From Saprospiraceae bacterium (GTDB taxonomy: Bacteria > Bacteroidota > Bacteroidia > Chitinophagales > Saprospiraceae), in contig JALSKB010000006.1 in assembly GCA_026989035.1 (NCBI GenBank), forward strand, positions 1 to 34,554: DNA of 34,554 nucleotides. The letters are read 5' to 3'. The position numbers and the translations under genes were made by a program. The notes under the pieces are model-generated. The model searched no databases and was not told the origin of the DNA. It saw nothing but the letters and a program-made list of their open reading frames with translations. Positions 8,688-15,081 of this stretch are shown here, one piece after another (position 1 is the stretch's first letter; the number at the start of each line of letters is the position of its first letter).

Positions 8688-10343
8688 ATGATGGACAATC
8701 GCAGTATTGCTTCGGCTTTTCGAGAATTAGCCCGCTTGATGGAATTGCAGGGGGAGAATCCCTACAAAATTCGCTCCTATGAAAGGGCTTATCAGACTTT
8801 GCGCAATTTGCCTCGCCCTTTGGCTCAGATGAATCGTCGGGAGTGGCTTGCTATTCCCGGCGTAGGATCGGCCATAGCTGATAAAATCGGCCAGCTGTTG
8901 GAAAGCGGTACGATGCAAACTTTAGAGCGCTACCGAAAAATGACTCCACCGGGCTTGCGGGAATTGTTAACTATCAAAGGTATGGGGCCCAAGAAGTTGC
9001 GCACCCTGTGGCTGGAGCTGGGCATTACTGACCCTGGAGAATTGTTGTATGCCATTCAGGAAAACCGCTTACAGACCATTAAGGGATTTGGAAAAAAGAC
9101 GCAAGAAGATTGGAAGAACAAATTGGTTTATTATCTGCACAGTAAGGATCAGTTCCTCTATGCTTCTTTGGAAGCTCCGGCTCAAGCCTTGCTGCAGTAT
9201 TTACATCGCTTGTATTCAAATGCTCCGCTTTCTTTAACGGGTACCATTTGCCGAAAGGCCATAAGTCCGCGTCGTATAGATTGCCAGATCGGTTCTATGG
9301 AGAAGCCTCGAGAGCTTTTTGGCGATGAATTGCGTTTTCTTTCGGGCGATGAGGTGTTTATGGAAGCCATGTGGTTGGGGGAATATCCCGTAGGCCTTTA
9401 TTTTTGTGAGCCTGGCGAATTCGGGTCTCAATTGTTTTTGCACACGGGAGATGAAGCTTTTGTTTCGGCTTTCGCCAAACGAAACCCCGGTCAATCTTTT
9501 CGGGGACTTGCTCGGGAGGAGGAAGTTTTTGCTCGGACGGGTTTGCCGTACATTCTTCCAGAGTTGAGGGAGGGTTCTTATTTTCTGGAGCGCATTGCGG
9601 AAAGTGGGGAAGTTCCCAAACTTTTGGAGTGGGAAGATTTTAAGGGAGTTGTCCACGTGCATACGACCTACAGTGATGGAGCAGCCAGCTTGCGCCAAAT
9701 GGCAGAGCGCGTTCGGGAAATGGGCTTTGAATACTTGGGCGTGAGCGATCATTCTCAGGCTGCGTTTTACGCCAACGGCATGAAGCCTGCTGATGTGCGG
9801 AGGCAACACGAAGAGATTGATCGATTGAATGAAGAAATGGCTCCTTTTCGGATTTTTAAGGGCATAGAATGCGATATTCTCAACGATGGTCGTTTAGATT
9901 ATGAGGATGATTTGTTGGCAACTTTTGATTTTGTCATTGCCTCGGTACATTCCAATCTTCGCATGGATGAGGAGCAGGCTACGCGGCGTTTGCTCAGGGC
10001 TGTGAGGCATCCGGCGACGACCATTTTGGGGCATCCTACGGGGCGTTTGTTGCTCAGCCGGCCGGGTTATCCCGTGCGAATGGAAGAGCTTATTGCTGCT
10101 TGTGCTGAAGAGGGAGTGGCTATAGAGGTCAATGCCAACCCCTATCGTTTGGATTTGGATTGGCACTGGATTCCTTTGGCTTTGGAAAGAGGCGTTAAGT
10201 TGATGGTAAACCCCGATGCTCACAGCCTTGTCGGTTTGGAAGATATGCGTTATGGTTTGTATGCAGCTCGAAAGGGAGGGCTTACTGCAGCAGATTGTCT
10301 CAATTGCCTTTCGGCAAATGAGTGGCTTGCTGCCATGGGATAG
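8688..10343 (+). CDS. PolX-family protein: degenerate DNA polymerase X region fused to a PHP phosphoesterase domain
   Basis: 551 residues, near the usual 570 of bacterial PolX. The N-terminal 8-kDa/HhH region is present (KIRSYERAYQTL; IPGVGSAIADKI; IKGMGPKKLRTLW). The palm is aberrant: where family members have GSLRR...DxD, this has GTICRK...RRID, with Arg196 in place of the first catalytic Asp and only D198 kept; the third Asp site reads VGLYF (Gly236). The C-terminal PHP domain is complete: HVHTTYSDG (H323, H325), SDHS, GIECDI, VHS, GHPTGR and NPDAHS supply the metal ligands. Bacterial PolX works in base-excision repair with a PHP 3'-5' exonuclease and 3'-phosphatase activity. Here nuclease or phosphatase activity is plausible and polymerisation doubtful (inference). 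The start is ATG 8688 or ATG 8691. The gene contains two copies of the 13-bp iterated word. Confidence 0.9.
   Translation: MMDNRSIASAFRELARLMELQGENPYKIRSYERAYQTLRNLPRPLAQMNRREWLAIPGVGSAIADKIGQLLESGTMQTLERYRKMTPPGLRELLTIKGMGPKKLRTLWLELGITDPGELLYAIQENRLQTIKGFGKKTQEDWKNKLVYYLHSKDQFLYASLEAPAQALLQYLHRLYSNAPLSLTGTICRKAISPRRIDCQIGSMEKPRELFGDELRFLSGDEVFMEAMWLGEYPVGLYFCEPGEFGSQLFLHTGDEAFVSAFAKRNPGQSFRGLAREEEVFARTGLPYILPELREGSYFLERIAESGEVPKLLEWEDFKGVVHVHTTYSDGAASLRQMAERVREMGFEYLGVSDHSQAAFYANGMKPADVRRQHEEIDRLNEEMAPFRIFKGIECDILNDGRLDYEDDLLATFDFVIASVHSNLRMDEEQATRRLLRAVRHPATTILGHPTGRLLLSRPGYPVRMEELIAACAEEGVAIEVNANPYRLDLDWHWIPLALERGVKLMVNPDAHSLVGLEDMRYGLYAARKGGLTAADCLNCLSANEWLAAMG
9247..9259 (+). repeat. 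Iterated 13-mer TTTGCCGAAAGGC, copy 2
   Basis: Exact copy inside the PolX-like gene, read in frame as part of I-C-R-K-A, precisely where the degenerate palm motif lies. Confidence 0.9.
10306..10318 (-). repeat. Iterated 13-mer TTTGCCGAAAGGC, copy 3
   Basis: Exact minus-strand copy near the 3' end of the PolX-like gene, read as C-L-S-A-N, so the DNA word is used in the antisense direction here. Confidence 0.9.
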
Positions 10344-10386
10344 ACTTGCTCTTAACGTTTCTTTAACACTTTGCCTTTTGAGCATT

Positions 10387-10420
10387 AACAGCGAGGAGCT
10401 GTTGTGAATGTTTATCTTTG
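10387..10420 (+). promoter_or_regulatory. Hairpin plus TATCTTTG -7 element before the DUF1573 lipoprotein gene
   Basis: AACAGC (10387-10392) and GCTGTT (10398-10403) form a perfect 6-bp inverted repeat around GAGGA; TATCTTTG at 10413-10420 fits the Bacteroidota -7 consensus. No TTG lies at the proper -33 distance. The start point would fall near 10426, giving a leader of about 40 bases to ATG 10468. The hairpin could be an operator or a weak end to the upstream gene. Confidence 0.5.
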
Positions 10421-10467
10421 CGGGCGTTGGAAGCCATTTTTATTTCTTAACTAAAAGTCAAAGAACC

Positions 10468-11016
10468 ATGACGAATAAATTGTTTTTAGCTTTGCTGCTG
10501 GTTGCAGCTTCTGTTTTTGCAATGAGCTGCAAGAATGATGGTGAGGTGCGCGAAGAAGCAGCACAGGAAGCTGCCGGCCAGACCACCTCAACGGCTGCGG
10601 AGAGTAATTCGCTTTCTACGGCTACAAATAAACAGAATGCCAATGAGCCTGAGGTGCCTGCAGGGCCTACCACGACCATTGAGTTTGAAGAAACGACTTA
10701 TGATTTCGGTACAGTTAAGTCGGGGGAGAAGGTTTCACATATTTTCAAGTTTCGCAATACGGGTAATGAGCCTTTGATCATCAGCAACGCCAAAGCTACT
10801 TGTGGTTGTACGGTGCCCAATTGGCCTAAGGATCCCATTCCTCCGGGCGAGTCCGGAGAAATAGAGGTGGTCTTCAATACAAAAGGTAAGTCCAACAAGC
10901 AAAACAAGAAGGTAACCATTACGGCGAACACCAATCCGCCACAGTCGTTTGTGTACGTAAAAGGGTTTGTAGAAGCTGAGCCCAAGCCGAATAATCCCAA
11001 ACCGGCGAATCAATAA
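10468..11016 (+). CDS. DUF1573-domain lipoprotein
   Basis: 182 residues from ATG 10468. The N-terminus MTNKLFLALLLVAASVFAMSC is a lipoprotein signal with a lipobox ending at Cys21, so the mature protein is probably membrane-anchored. A low-complexity linker rich in Ala, Thr, Ser and Glu follows (about 25-70), then a DUF1573 Ig-like/ASH-like beta domain (about 73-172) with the typical YDFGTVKSGEKVSHIFKFRN, NAKATCGCTVP and PPGESGEIEVVF stretches, and a Pro/Asn-rich tail. DUF1573 proteins are abundant in Bacteroidota; their function is not established. The frame continues upstream to 10408, but that would bury the signal peptide and overlap the promoter, so the internal start is chosen. It is a single gene between a promoter and a strong terminator. 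Confidence 0.88.
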   Translation: MTNKLFLALLLVAASVFAMSCKNDGEVREEAAQEAAGQTTSTAAESNSLSTATNKQNANEPEVPAGPTTTIEFEETTYDFGTVKSGEKVSHIFKFRNTGNEPLIISNAKATCGCTVPNWPKDPIPPGESGEIEVVFNTKGKSNKQNKKVTITANTNPPQSFVYVKGFVEAEPKPNNPKPANQ

Positions 11017-11021
11017 GGGGT

Positions 11022-11058
11022 AAAAAGAGAAAGAGGCAAAGCCTCTTTCTCTTTTTTT
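11022..11058 (+). terminator. Strong intrinsic terminator after the DUF1573 gene
   Basis: A 16-bp perfect stem, 11022-11037 with 11041-11056 (AAAGAGGC / GCCTCTTT core), has an AAA loop and ends in a T run. It starts six bases after the stop codon. Confidence 0.93.
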
Positions 11059-11170
11059 ACTCAGCTTGGCGTGGTTTGGAGATTTGATTTGGCATGTCAA
11101 TGCCCGGAGATTAACTTCACCTTTGAGTAGGTCTGAGGGTTTTGTGAAGCGGTTGGTTTTGTCTGGCATT

Positions 11171-11178
11171 AAGGAGGA
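11171..11178 (+). promoter_or_regulatory. Unusually strong Shine-Dalgarno AAGGAGGA
   Basis: AAGGAGGA lies six bases before ATG 11185 and matches the anti-SD almost fully. Other genes in the window lack a comparable site, as is usual in Bacteroidota, so this one fixes the start of the prenyltransferase and stands out. Confidence 0.8.
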
Positions 11179-11184
11179 AAATTT

Positions 11185-12048
11185 ATGAAGGAGTATTTTT
11201 CTCTCATCAAGTTTAGTCATACGATATTTGCTTTACCATTTGCCTTGACGGGCTTTTTTTTAGCTGCTTATCGGCCGGGTTATCAGCTGGAGGTTTCTAC
11301 TTTGGGTTTGGTGCTTTTGTGTATGGTTTTTGCCCGTTCTGCAGCTATGGCTTTTAATCGCTATTTGGATCGGGATATAGATGCCGAGAATCCGCGTACA
11401 GCTGTACGGGAGATTCCTGCCGGGAAAGTTTCACCTGCTCAGGCCTTATTTTTTGTTTTTTTGAATGCCGCTTTGTTTGTCGGAACTACCTGGTTTTTAA
11501 ATCCGCTTTGTTTTTACTTGTCGCCTGTAGCCTTATTGGTGATATTGGGTTATAGCTATACCAAGCGGTTTACGGCTTTTTGCCATTTTGTATTGGGGTT
11601 GGGATTGTCTTTAGCTCCTATAGGTGCCTATTTGGCCGTAACGGGCCATTTTGCCTTTTTGCCTTTGCTTTTTTCTGCCGTGGTGTTGTTTTGGGTATCG
11701 GGTTTTGACATCATCTATGCTTTGCAAGACGAGGTTTTTGACAAGGAGCATGCCTTGCATTCTATTCCGGCCAGTTTGGGGCGTTTGCGGGCTTTGCGTC
11801 TGGCGCGTTTGTTACACGTGTTGAGTGCTCTTTTCATGTTGTATGCAGGGGTGTTGTTGGTAAACACTTATCCGGAGTTGGCGTGGTTGAGTTGGTTGGG
11901 TATTGGTCTTTTTCTGGCCTTGCTTTTCTATCAACACACTTTGGTTACGCCTACCGATCTGAGTCGGGTTAATCTGGCTTTTTTCACGACGAACGGCATG
12001 GCCAGTCTGCTTTTCGGCAGTTTTCTCATTTTGGATTTTTTGGTGTAG
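11185..12048 (+). CDS. UbiA-family prenyltransferase, probably the MqnP-type (futalosine menaquinone pathway)
   Basis: 287 residues with about eight or nine hydrophobic membrane spans. Both Asp-rich prenyl-diphosphate/Mg sites of the UbiA superfamily are present: NRYLDRDID (N58, D62, D66) and QDEVFDKE (D182, D186), the latter within GFDIIYALQD, followed by HSIPASLG, the pattern of 4-hydroxybenzoate polyprenyltransferase-like proteins. In bacteria without ubiquinone such UbiA-like enzymes are usually assigned to menaquinone synthesis by the futalosine route (MqnP). The exact aromatic substrate cannot be read from the sequence. The next gene is convergent and its stop is only 10 bases away; an imperfect hairpin (12050-12068) lies at the junction. 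Confidence 0.85.
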   Translation: MKEYFSLIKFSHTIFALPFALTGFFLAAYRPGYQLEVSTLGLVLLCMVFARSAAMAFNRYLDRDIDAENPRTAVREIPAGKVSPAQALFFVFLNAALFVGTTWFLNPLCFYLSPVALLVILGYSYTKRFTAFCHFVLGLGLSLAPIGAYLAVTGHFAFLPLLFSAVVLFWVSGFDIIYALQDEVFDKEHALHSIPASLGRLRALRLARLLHVLSALFMLYAGVLLVNTYPELAWLSWLGIGLFLALLFYQHTLVTPTDLSRVNLAFFTTNGMASLLFGSFLILDFLV

Positions 12049-12058
12049 GCGATTTGTC

Positions 12059-12463
12059 TTAGAAATCGTCTTTGTACTCTTTTTTGTAGAGGTATTCGAG
12101 TACGTCGTGAGAGGTAACGATACCCACGAGTTTGCCGTCATCATCGACAATGGGTAAGCCGTGGAAGAGGTTTTCGAGGAAGACTCGGGCTGCTCCTCCG
12201 ATAAGCTCTTCGGGGCGGAGGCTGGCTACTTTGGTGGTCATGACTTCTTTGACGGGGGTCTGGTCGTATTCGGACAGAGGGATGTTGAGTTTCATCAGGT
12301 CGTAGGAAGTGACGATACCGACCAGTTTGCCCTGTTCATCGGTTATGGGGATGTGATGAAATCGTTTGTTTAAGAAGATATCTCGAATGGTGGACAGTTT
12401 TTCATCGGGTGAGGCGCTTACGACCTGCGTAGTCATGATGGAGGATAGCGGTTTGTTCATCAT
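12059..12463 (-). CDS. Tandem CBS-domain protein
   Basis: 134 residues made almost wholly of two CBS motifs (about 5-62 and 71-127), each with the closing pattern HHIPITDEQGKLVGIVTSYD and HGLPIVDDDGKLVGIVTSHD. Stand-alone CBS pairs bind adenine nucleotides (AMP, ATP, SAM or c-di-AMP in known cases) and act as energy or ligand sensors on partner proteins. No partner is evident. It lies 45 bases after the MerR-type gene on the same strand, so co-transcription is likely. Start is one of two adjacent ATGs (12463 or 12460). Confidence 0.88.
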   Translation of the reverse strand: MMNKPLSSIMTTQVVSASPDEKLSTIRDIFLNKRFHHIPITDEQGKLVGIVTSYDLMKLNIPLSEYDQTPVKEVMTTKVASLRPEELIGGAARVFLENLFHGLPIVDDDGKLVGIVTSHDVLEYLYKKEYKDDF

Positions 12464-12508
12464 AGGGCGTTAGGTTTTGTTTTGTAAAGGAATAGACTAG
12501 AGGAGGCT

Positions 12509-12904
12509 TTATTTTGGTGATTGGATTTGTCGTTTCATTTCGAGCAGGAAGTTGCGCAGTTCTGCCAGTTCTTTAAGGGTGCGCTTGCGCTTTTTATCCC
12601 AAGATTTGTTGCGCAGAATTTCTTGTTTGGCACCATTGATGGTGAAGCCCCGTTCTTTGATGAGTTCATAGACTCGTTGTACCTGCATGATGTTTTCCGG
12701 GGTAAAGCGGCGATCTCCTTTGCTGTTTTTATGGGGTTTGATTTCATCAAACTCTTTTTCCCAGAAGCGAATGACCGAAGTGGATAGGCCCAAAAGTTCG
12801 GCTACTTCTCCTATGGAATAGTACCGTTTGGTGAGTTGCTTGGGGTCTATCTTGGGCATAGGTTGATTTTGTTTAACGGAGTTTGTTAGAGGGTTTTGCG
12901 GCAC
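12509..12904 (-). CDS. MerR-family transcriptional regulator
   Basis: Up to 131 residues. A MerR winged-helix domain (about 28-95) is clear: YYSIGEVAELLGLSTSVIRFWEKEF, then the wing region GDRRFTPENIMQVQRVYELIKERGFTINGAK. A short basic helical tail follows and there is no effector-binding domain. The Bacteroidota proteins of this type lack metal-binding cysteines; the target is unknown. The first 15 residues look unconserved, and an internal ATG at 12859 (MPKIDPKQLTKRYY) is an equally good start. On the minus strand a TACCTTTA element (12924 to 12917) resembles a -7 box and would initiate near 12910. The gene is divergent from the ECF sigma gene, so the two may share control. Confidence 0.85.
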   Translation of the reverse strand: MPQNPLTNSVKQNQPMPKIDPKQLTKRYYSIGEVAELLGLSTSVIRFWEKEFDEIKPHKNSKGDRRFTPENIMQVQRVYELIKERGFTINGAKQEILRNKSWDKKRKRTLKELAELRNFLLEMKRQIQSPK

Positions 12905-12940
12905 ATTTGGCAGCTATAAAGGTAAAAAAACTTTGAATTT

Positions 12941-12984
12941 TTGTGCTGTATTTTGAAATAAGGTCTTATATTTGCGAAAGCAAA
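12941..12984 (+). promoter_or_regulatory. Putative promoter and GAAA hairpin upstream of the ECF sigma gene
   Basis: TATATTTG at 12967-12974 matches the TAnnTTTG -7 consensus. The nearest TTG (12941-12943) is 23 bases upstream, longer than the usual 19-21. TTTGC-GAAA-GCAAA at 12971-12984 is a perfect inverted repeat overlapping the end of the -7 box. If used, the mRNA has a leader of about 205 bases. Confidence 0.55.
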
Positions 12985-13055
12985 AGCAGCGTAGATAAAG
13001 GGCTATGCGTTAAAATTGCGTTAAAAAAGGACGTTAAGAGGTACAGTTACCCTAA

Positions 13056-13075
13056 ATGCCCGTATATTTGGGCAT
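13056..13075 (+). promoter_or_regulatory. Leader hairpin with a TATATTTG motif in its loop
   Basis: ATGCCC (13056-13061) and GGGCAT (13070-13075) enclose a loop that, with its closing G, spells TATATTTG (13063-13070). It may be a leader structure or a second, proximal promoter; no TTG is found at the -33 distance. Confidence 0.4.
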
Positions 13076-13185
13076 GTAAAACAACTGAAACATTTTCTTC
13101 TCACCTCAAAACAAAGGCTTATAGACGGCAGCATTTACTAAATCAGCAAGACGAACACTTTCTTTTAACTAAAAGCGATTTAGTT

Positions 13186-13767
13186 ATGCCAGTTAAGCCT
13201 TTGAATGACCAGCAACTTATTCAAGCCTATTTAGAGGGTAATGAGCGTGCTTTTGAAGAACTTCTTCAACGGCATAAGCAAAAGATTTATACCTCTATTT
13301 ATCTCTTTGTCAAAGACCACAGCTTGGCTGAGGATATTTTTCAAGAGGTTTTTATCAAGATTATAGACACTTTGCGTCAAGGCAAGTACAACCACGAAGG
13401 CAAGTTTGTGCAGTGGGCTATGCGGATAGCTTACAACCTTTGCGTGGATTACTTTCGGCGTTCCAAGCGGCGTCCGCAGGTACATGGTTCGGATGAGTTT
13501 GACATTTTCGAGGTGTTGCGCGTAGATGGTGACAATGTAGAGGAGCGCATGATCAAAGAACAGACTTATGATCGAGTGCGTCAACTGGTGGATATGCTTC
13601 CTCCCGAGCAGCGAGAAGTAGTGATTTTGCGCCATTATGCAGATATGAGTTTTAAAGAAATTGCACAACTGACTCGGGTGAGCATCAATACGGCCTTGGG
13701 GCGCATGCGCTATGCTCTGATCAATATGAGAAAGATGATTGCTCAAAAGCAGGTCCAGCTGTCGTGA
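13186..13767 (+). CDS. ECF-type RNA polymerase sigma factor
   Basis: 193 residues from ATG 13186 (MPVKPLNDQQL). Region 2 spans about 20-90, with the core-binding pattern LAEDIFQEVFIKI and the -10-recognising helix WAMRIAYNLCVDYFRRSKRR; region 4 spans about 130-185, with LPPEQREVVILRHYADMSFKEIA and the HTH TRVSINTALGRMRYAL. There are no regions 1.1 or 3, so it is an ECF (group IV) sigma factor. No anti-sigma gene follows: the next feature is a terminator. The frame stays open back to 12943, but the extra 81 residues are Lys/His-rich, unlike any sigma factor, and overlap the promoter. It may be controlled through its long leader and the divergent MerR gene. Confidence 0.9.
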   Translation: MPVKPLNDQQLIQAYLEGNERAFEELLQRHKQKIYTSIYLFVKDHSLAEDIFQEVFIKIIDTLRQGKYNHEGKFVQWAMRIAYNLCVDYFRRSKRRPQVHGSDEFDIFEVLRVDGDNVEERMIKEQTYDRVRQLVDMLPPEQREVVILRHYADMSFKEIAQLTRVSINTALGRMRYALINMRKMIAQKQVQLS

Positions 13768-13903
13768 TTTGATGTTCGTTTGATGTTCGAACCAAGGGAT
13801 CTGATGGACGGGTATTTAACTGGCGCGCCTTTGATCTAAAAGACATTCGAGCGGCTTGTTTTGGAGGCCTGAAGCTAAAGATTGTTCCCTGAAACCGTTT
13901 TGA

Positions 13904-13938
13904 GCCGGTGGACATGCAGATGTCCGCCGGTTTTTTTG
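13904..13938 (+). terminator. Intrinsic terminator downstream of the ECF sigma gene
   Basis: CCGG-T-GGACAT (13905-13915) pairs with ATGTCC-G-CCGG (13920-13930) across a GCAG loop, with one T-G mismatch or wobble, and seven T follow. Confidence 0.9.
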
Positions 13939-14041
13939 TTTGCATAGGCGTAAAGAGGCTCGGCATTCGGGCTCCCGAGGGTCTTGGGTCAAGGAGGATT
14001 TGCGTTTTTAGATTTTTTTCAATTTTTTTTGAAAAAAGCTA

Positions 14042-14071
14042 TTGTGGTGAAAGATAAAAGTCGTACCTTTG
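14042..14071 (+). promoter_or_regulatory. Promoter of the ribosomal protein cluster
   Basis: TTG (14042-14044), a 19-base spacer and TACCTTTG (14064-14071) match the Bacteroidota sigma-A (RpoD) consensus very well. The start point is expected near 14077, giving a leader of about 57 bases before rpsL. Confidence 0.85.
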
Positions 14072-14073
14072 CA

Positions 14074-14092
14074 ACCGCTTTTGGCCAGCGGT
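14074..14092 (+). promoter_or_regulatory. 5' leader hairpin of the rpsL transcript
   Basis: ACCGCT (14074-14079) and AGCGGT (14087-14092) form a perfect 6-bp inverted repeat around TTTGGCC at the very 5' end of the predicted mRNA. A role in stability or autoregulation is possible but unsupported. Confidence 0.4.
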
Positions 14093-14133
14093 ATGGGCTA
14101 AAGGCGTTAAAGGCTAAAAAAAGACTGTATTCT

Positions 14134-14508
14134 ATGCCTACCATCAATCAACTCGTACGTAAAGGACGCAAAAAGATCGTCTCGAAAAGCAAATCGCGTG
14201 CCTTGGATGCTTGCCCGCAGCGTCGGGGCGTATGTACACGTGTTTATACGACTACGCCTAAGAAGCCGAATTCCGCTTTGCGCAAAGTGGCTAAAGTGCG
14301 TTTGACGAACAACATTGAAGTGATTGCTTATATCCCCGGGGAGGGGCACAATTTGCAAGAGCACTCTATCGTGTTGGTGCGCGGTGGTCGTGTAAAGGAT
14401 TTGCCGGGGGTGCGTTATACCATAGTCCGTGGTGCCTTGGATACCGCAGGTGTGGAAGGGCGTTTGCAGAGTCGTTCGCGTTATGGAACGAAGCGTCCTA
14501 AGAAATAA
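14134..14508 (+). CDS. rpsL: 30S ribosomal protein S12
   Basis: 124 residues, the same length as the E. coli protein. S12 sits at the decoding centre near helix 44 and the 530 loop and controls accuracy. The start [12 protein letters not shown] is the family N-terminus; earlier in-frame codons cross the promoter. [11 protein letters not shown] and [11 protein letters not shown] are intact, with Lys at both classic streptomycin-resistance positions. It is the first gene of the cluster, 49 bases before rpsG; the spacer contains the palindrome AAAAGGCCTTTT. Confidence 0.97.
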   Translation: MPTINQLVRKGRKKIVSKSKSRALDACPQRRGVCTRVYTTTPKKPNSALRKVAKVRLTNNIEVIAYIPGEGHNLQEHSIVLVRGGRVKDLPGVRYTIVRGALDTAGVEGRLQSRSRYGTKRPKK

Positions 14509-14557
14509 GTACAGGGTAATTTGATTGATGAAAAGGCCTTTTAACAGCTAAGAGCAA

Positions 14558-15025
14558 ATGAGAAAGAGAAAGCCAAAAAAGCGGGTGATTGCGCCCGATC
14601 CGCGTTACGGAGATCCGATGGTAACCCAGTTTGTCAACCACATGATGTGGCGTGGCAAGAAGAATGTCGCTTTCAATATTTTTTATCGGGCCTTGGATCT
14701 GGTCAAGGAAAAAACCGGAGAGGATGAGCATGCCATTTGGAAAAAGGCATTGAATAATGTCATGCCTCAGATGGAAGTGCGCAGCCGTAGAATTGGAGGG
14801 GCAACTTTTCAAATTCCGACGGAGATTCGGGCAGACCGCAAGTTGTCTATAGGCATCAAGTGGTTGATTCGCTTTGCCCGTCAGCGCGGAGGGCGTGGTA
14901 TGGCCGAAAAATTGGCCGCAGAGATCATAGCGGCAAGTAAAGGAGAAGGTGCTGCTGTGAAAAGGAAGGAAGATACCCATAAGATGGCAGAGGCCAACCG
15001 TGCTTTTGCGCACTTCAGGGTATAA
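14558..15025 (+). CDS. rpsG: 30S ribosomal protein S7
   Basis: 155 residues. S7 nucleates assembly of the 30S head and contacts the E site. [26 protein letters not shown] and the conserved [21 protein letters not shown] are visible. In E. coli S7 represses the str operon by binding the rpsL-rpsG spacer; here that spacer is only 49 bases with a small palindrome, so the same mechanism is uncertain. fusA follows after 56 bases. Confidence 0.97.
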   Translation: MRKRKPKKRVIAPDPRYGDPMVTQFVNHMMWRGKKNVAFNIFYRALDLVKEKTGEDEHAIWKKALNNVMPQMEVRSRRIGGATFQIPTEIRADRKLSIGIKWLIRFARQRGGRGMAEKLAAEIIAASKGEGAAVKRKEDTHKMAEANRAFAHFRV

Positions 15026-15081
15026 ATCTATTGTACAGCCTTTGGGCATTTTCAAGCAACTCGATAGAGAGGTTTTACATT

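Larger units (their letters stand above)
13768..14133 (+). other. 366-base spacer between the sigma gene and rpsL
   Basis: It contains the sigma-gene terminator (13904-13938), the rpsL promoter (14042-14071) and a leader hairpin (14074-14092). I see no gene in it: the open frame running into rpsL from 13984 crosses the promoter and has Phe/Lys-rich, non-ribosomal sequence. Confidence 0.7.

Noticed and set aside
8497-8691. 64-codon open frame between the surface-protein terminator and the PolX-like gene
   Set aside because: It overlaps the inverted repeat, the -7 box and the PolX-like start, includes an iterated 13-mer, and has no recognisable protein character.
12943-13185. In-frame N-terminal extension of the ECF sigma factor
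   Set aside because: It contains promoter-like and hairpin sequence and does not resemble sigma region 2; the MPVKPLNDQQL start fits ECF proteins.
13984-14133. In-frame N-terminal extension of S12
   Set aside because: It crosses a near-consensus promoter and is Phe/Lys-rich; the conserved S12 N-terminus starts at 14134.
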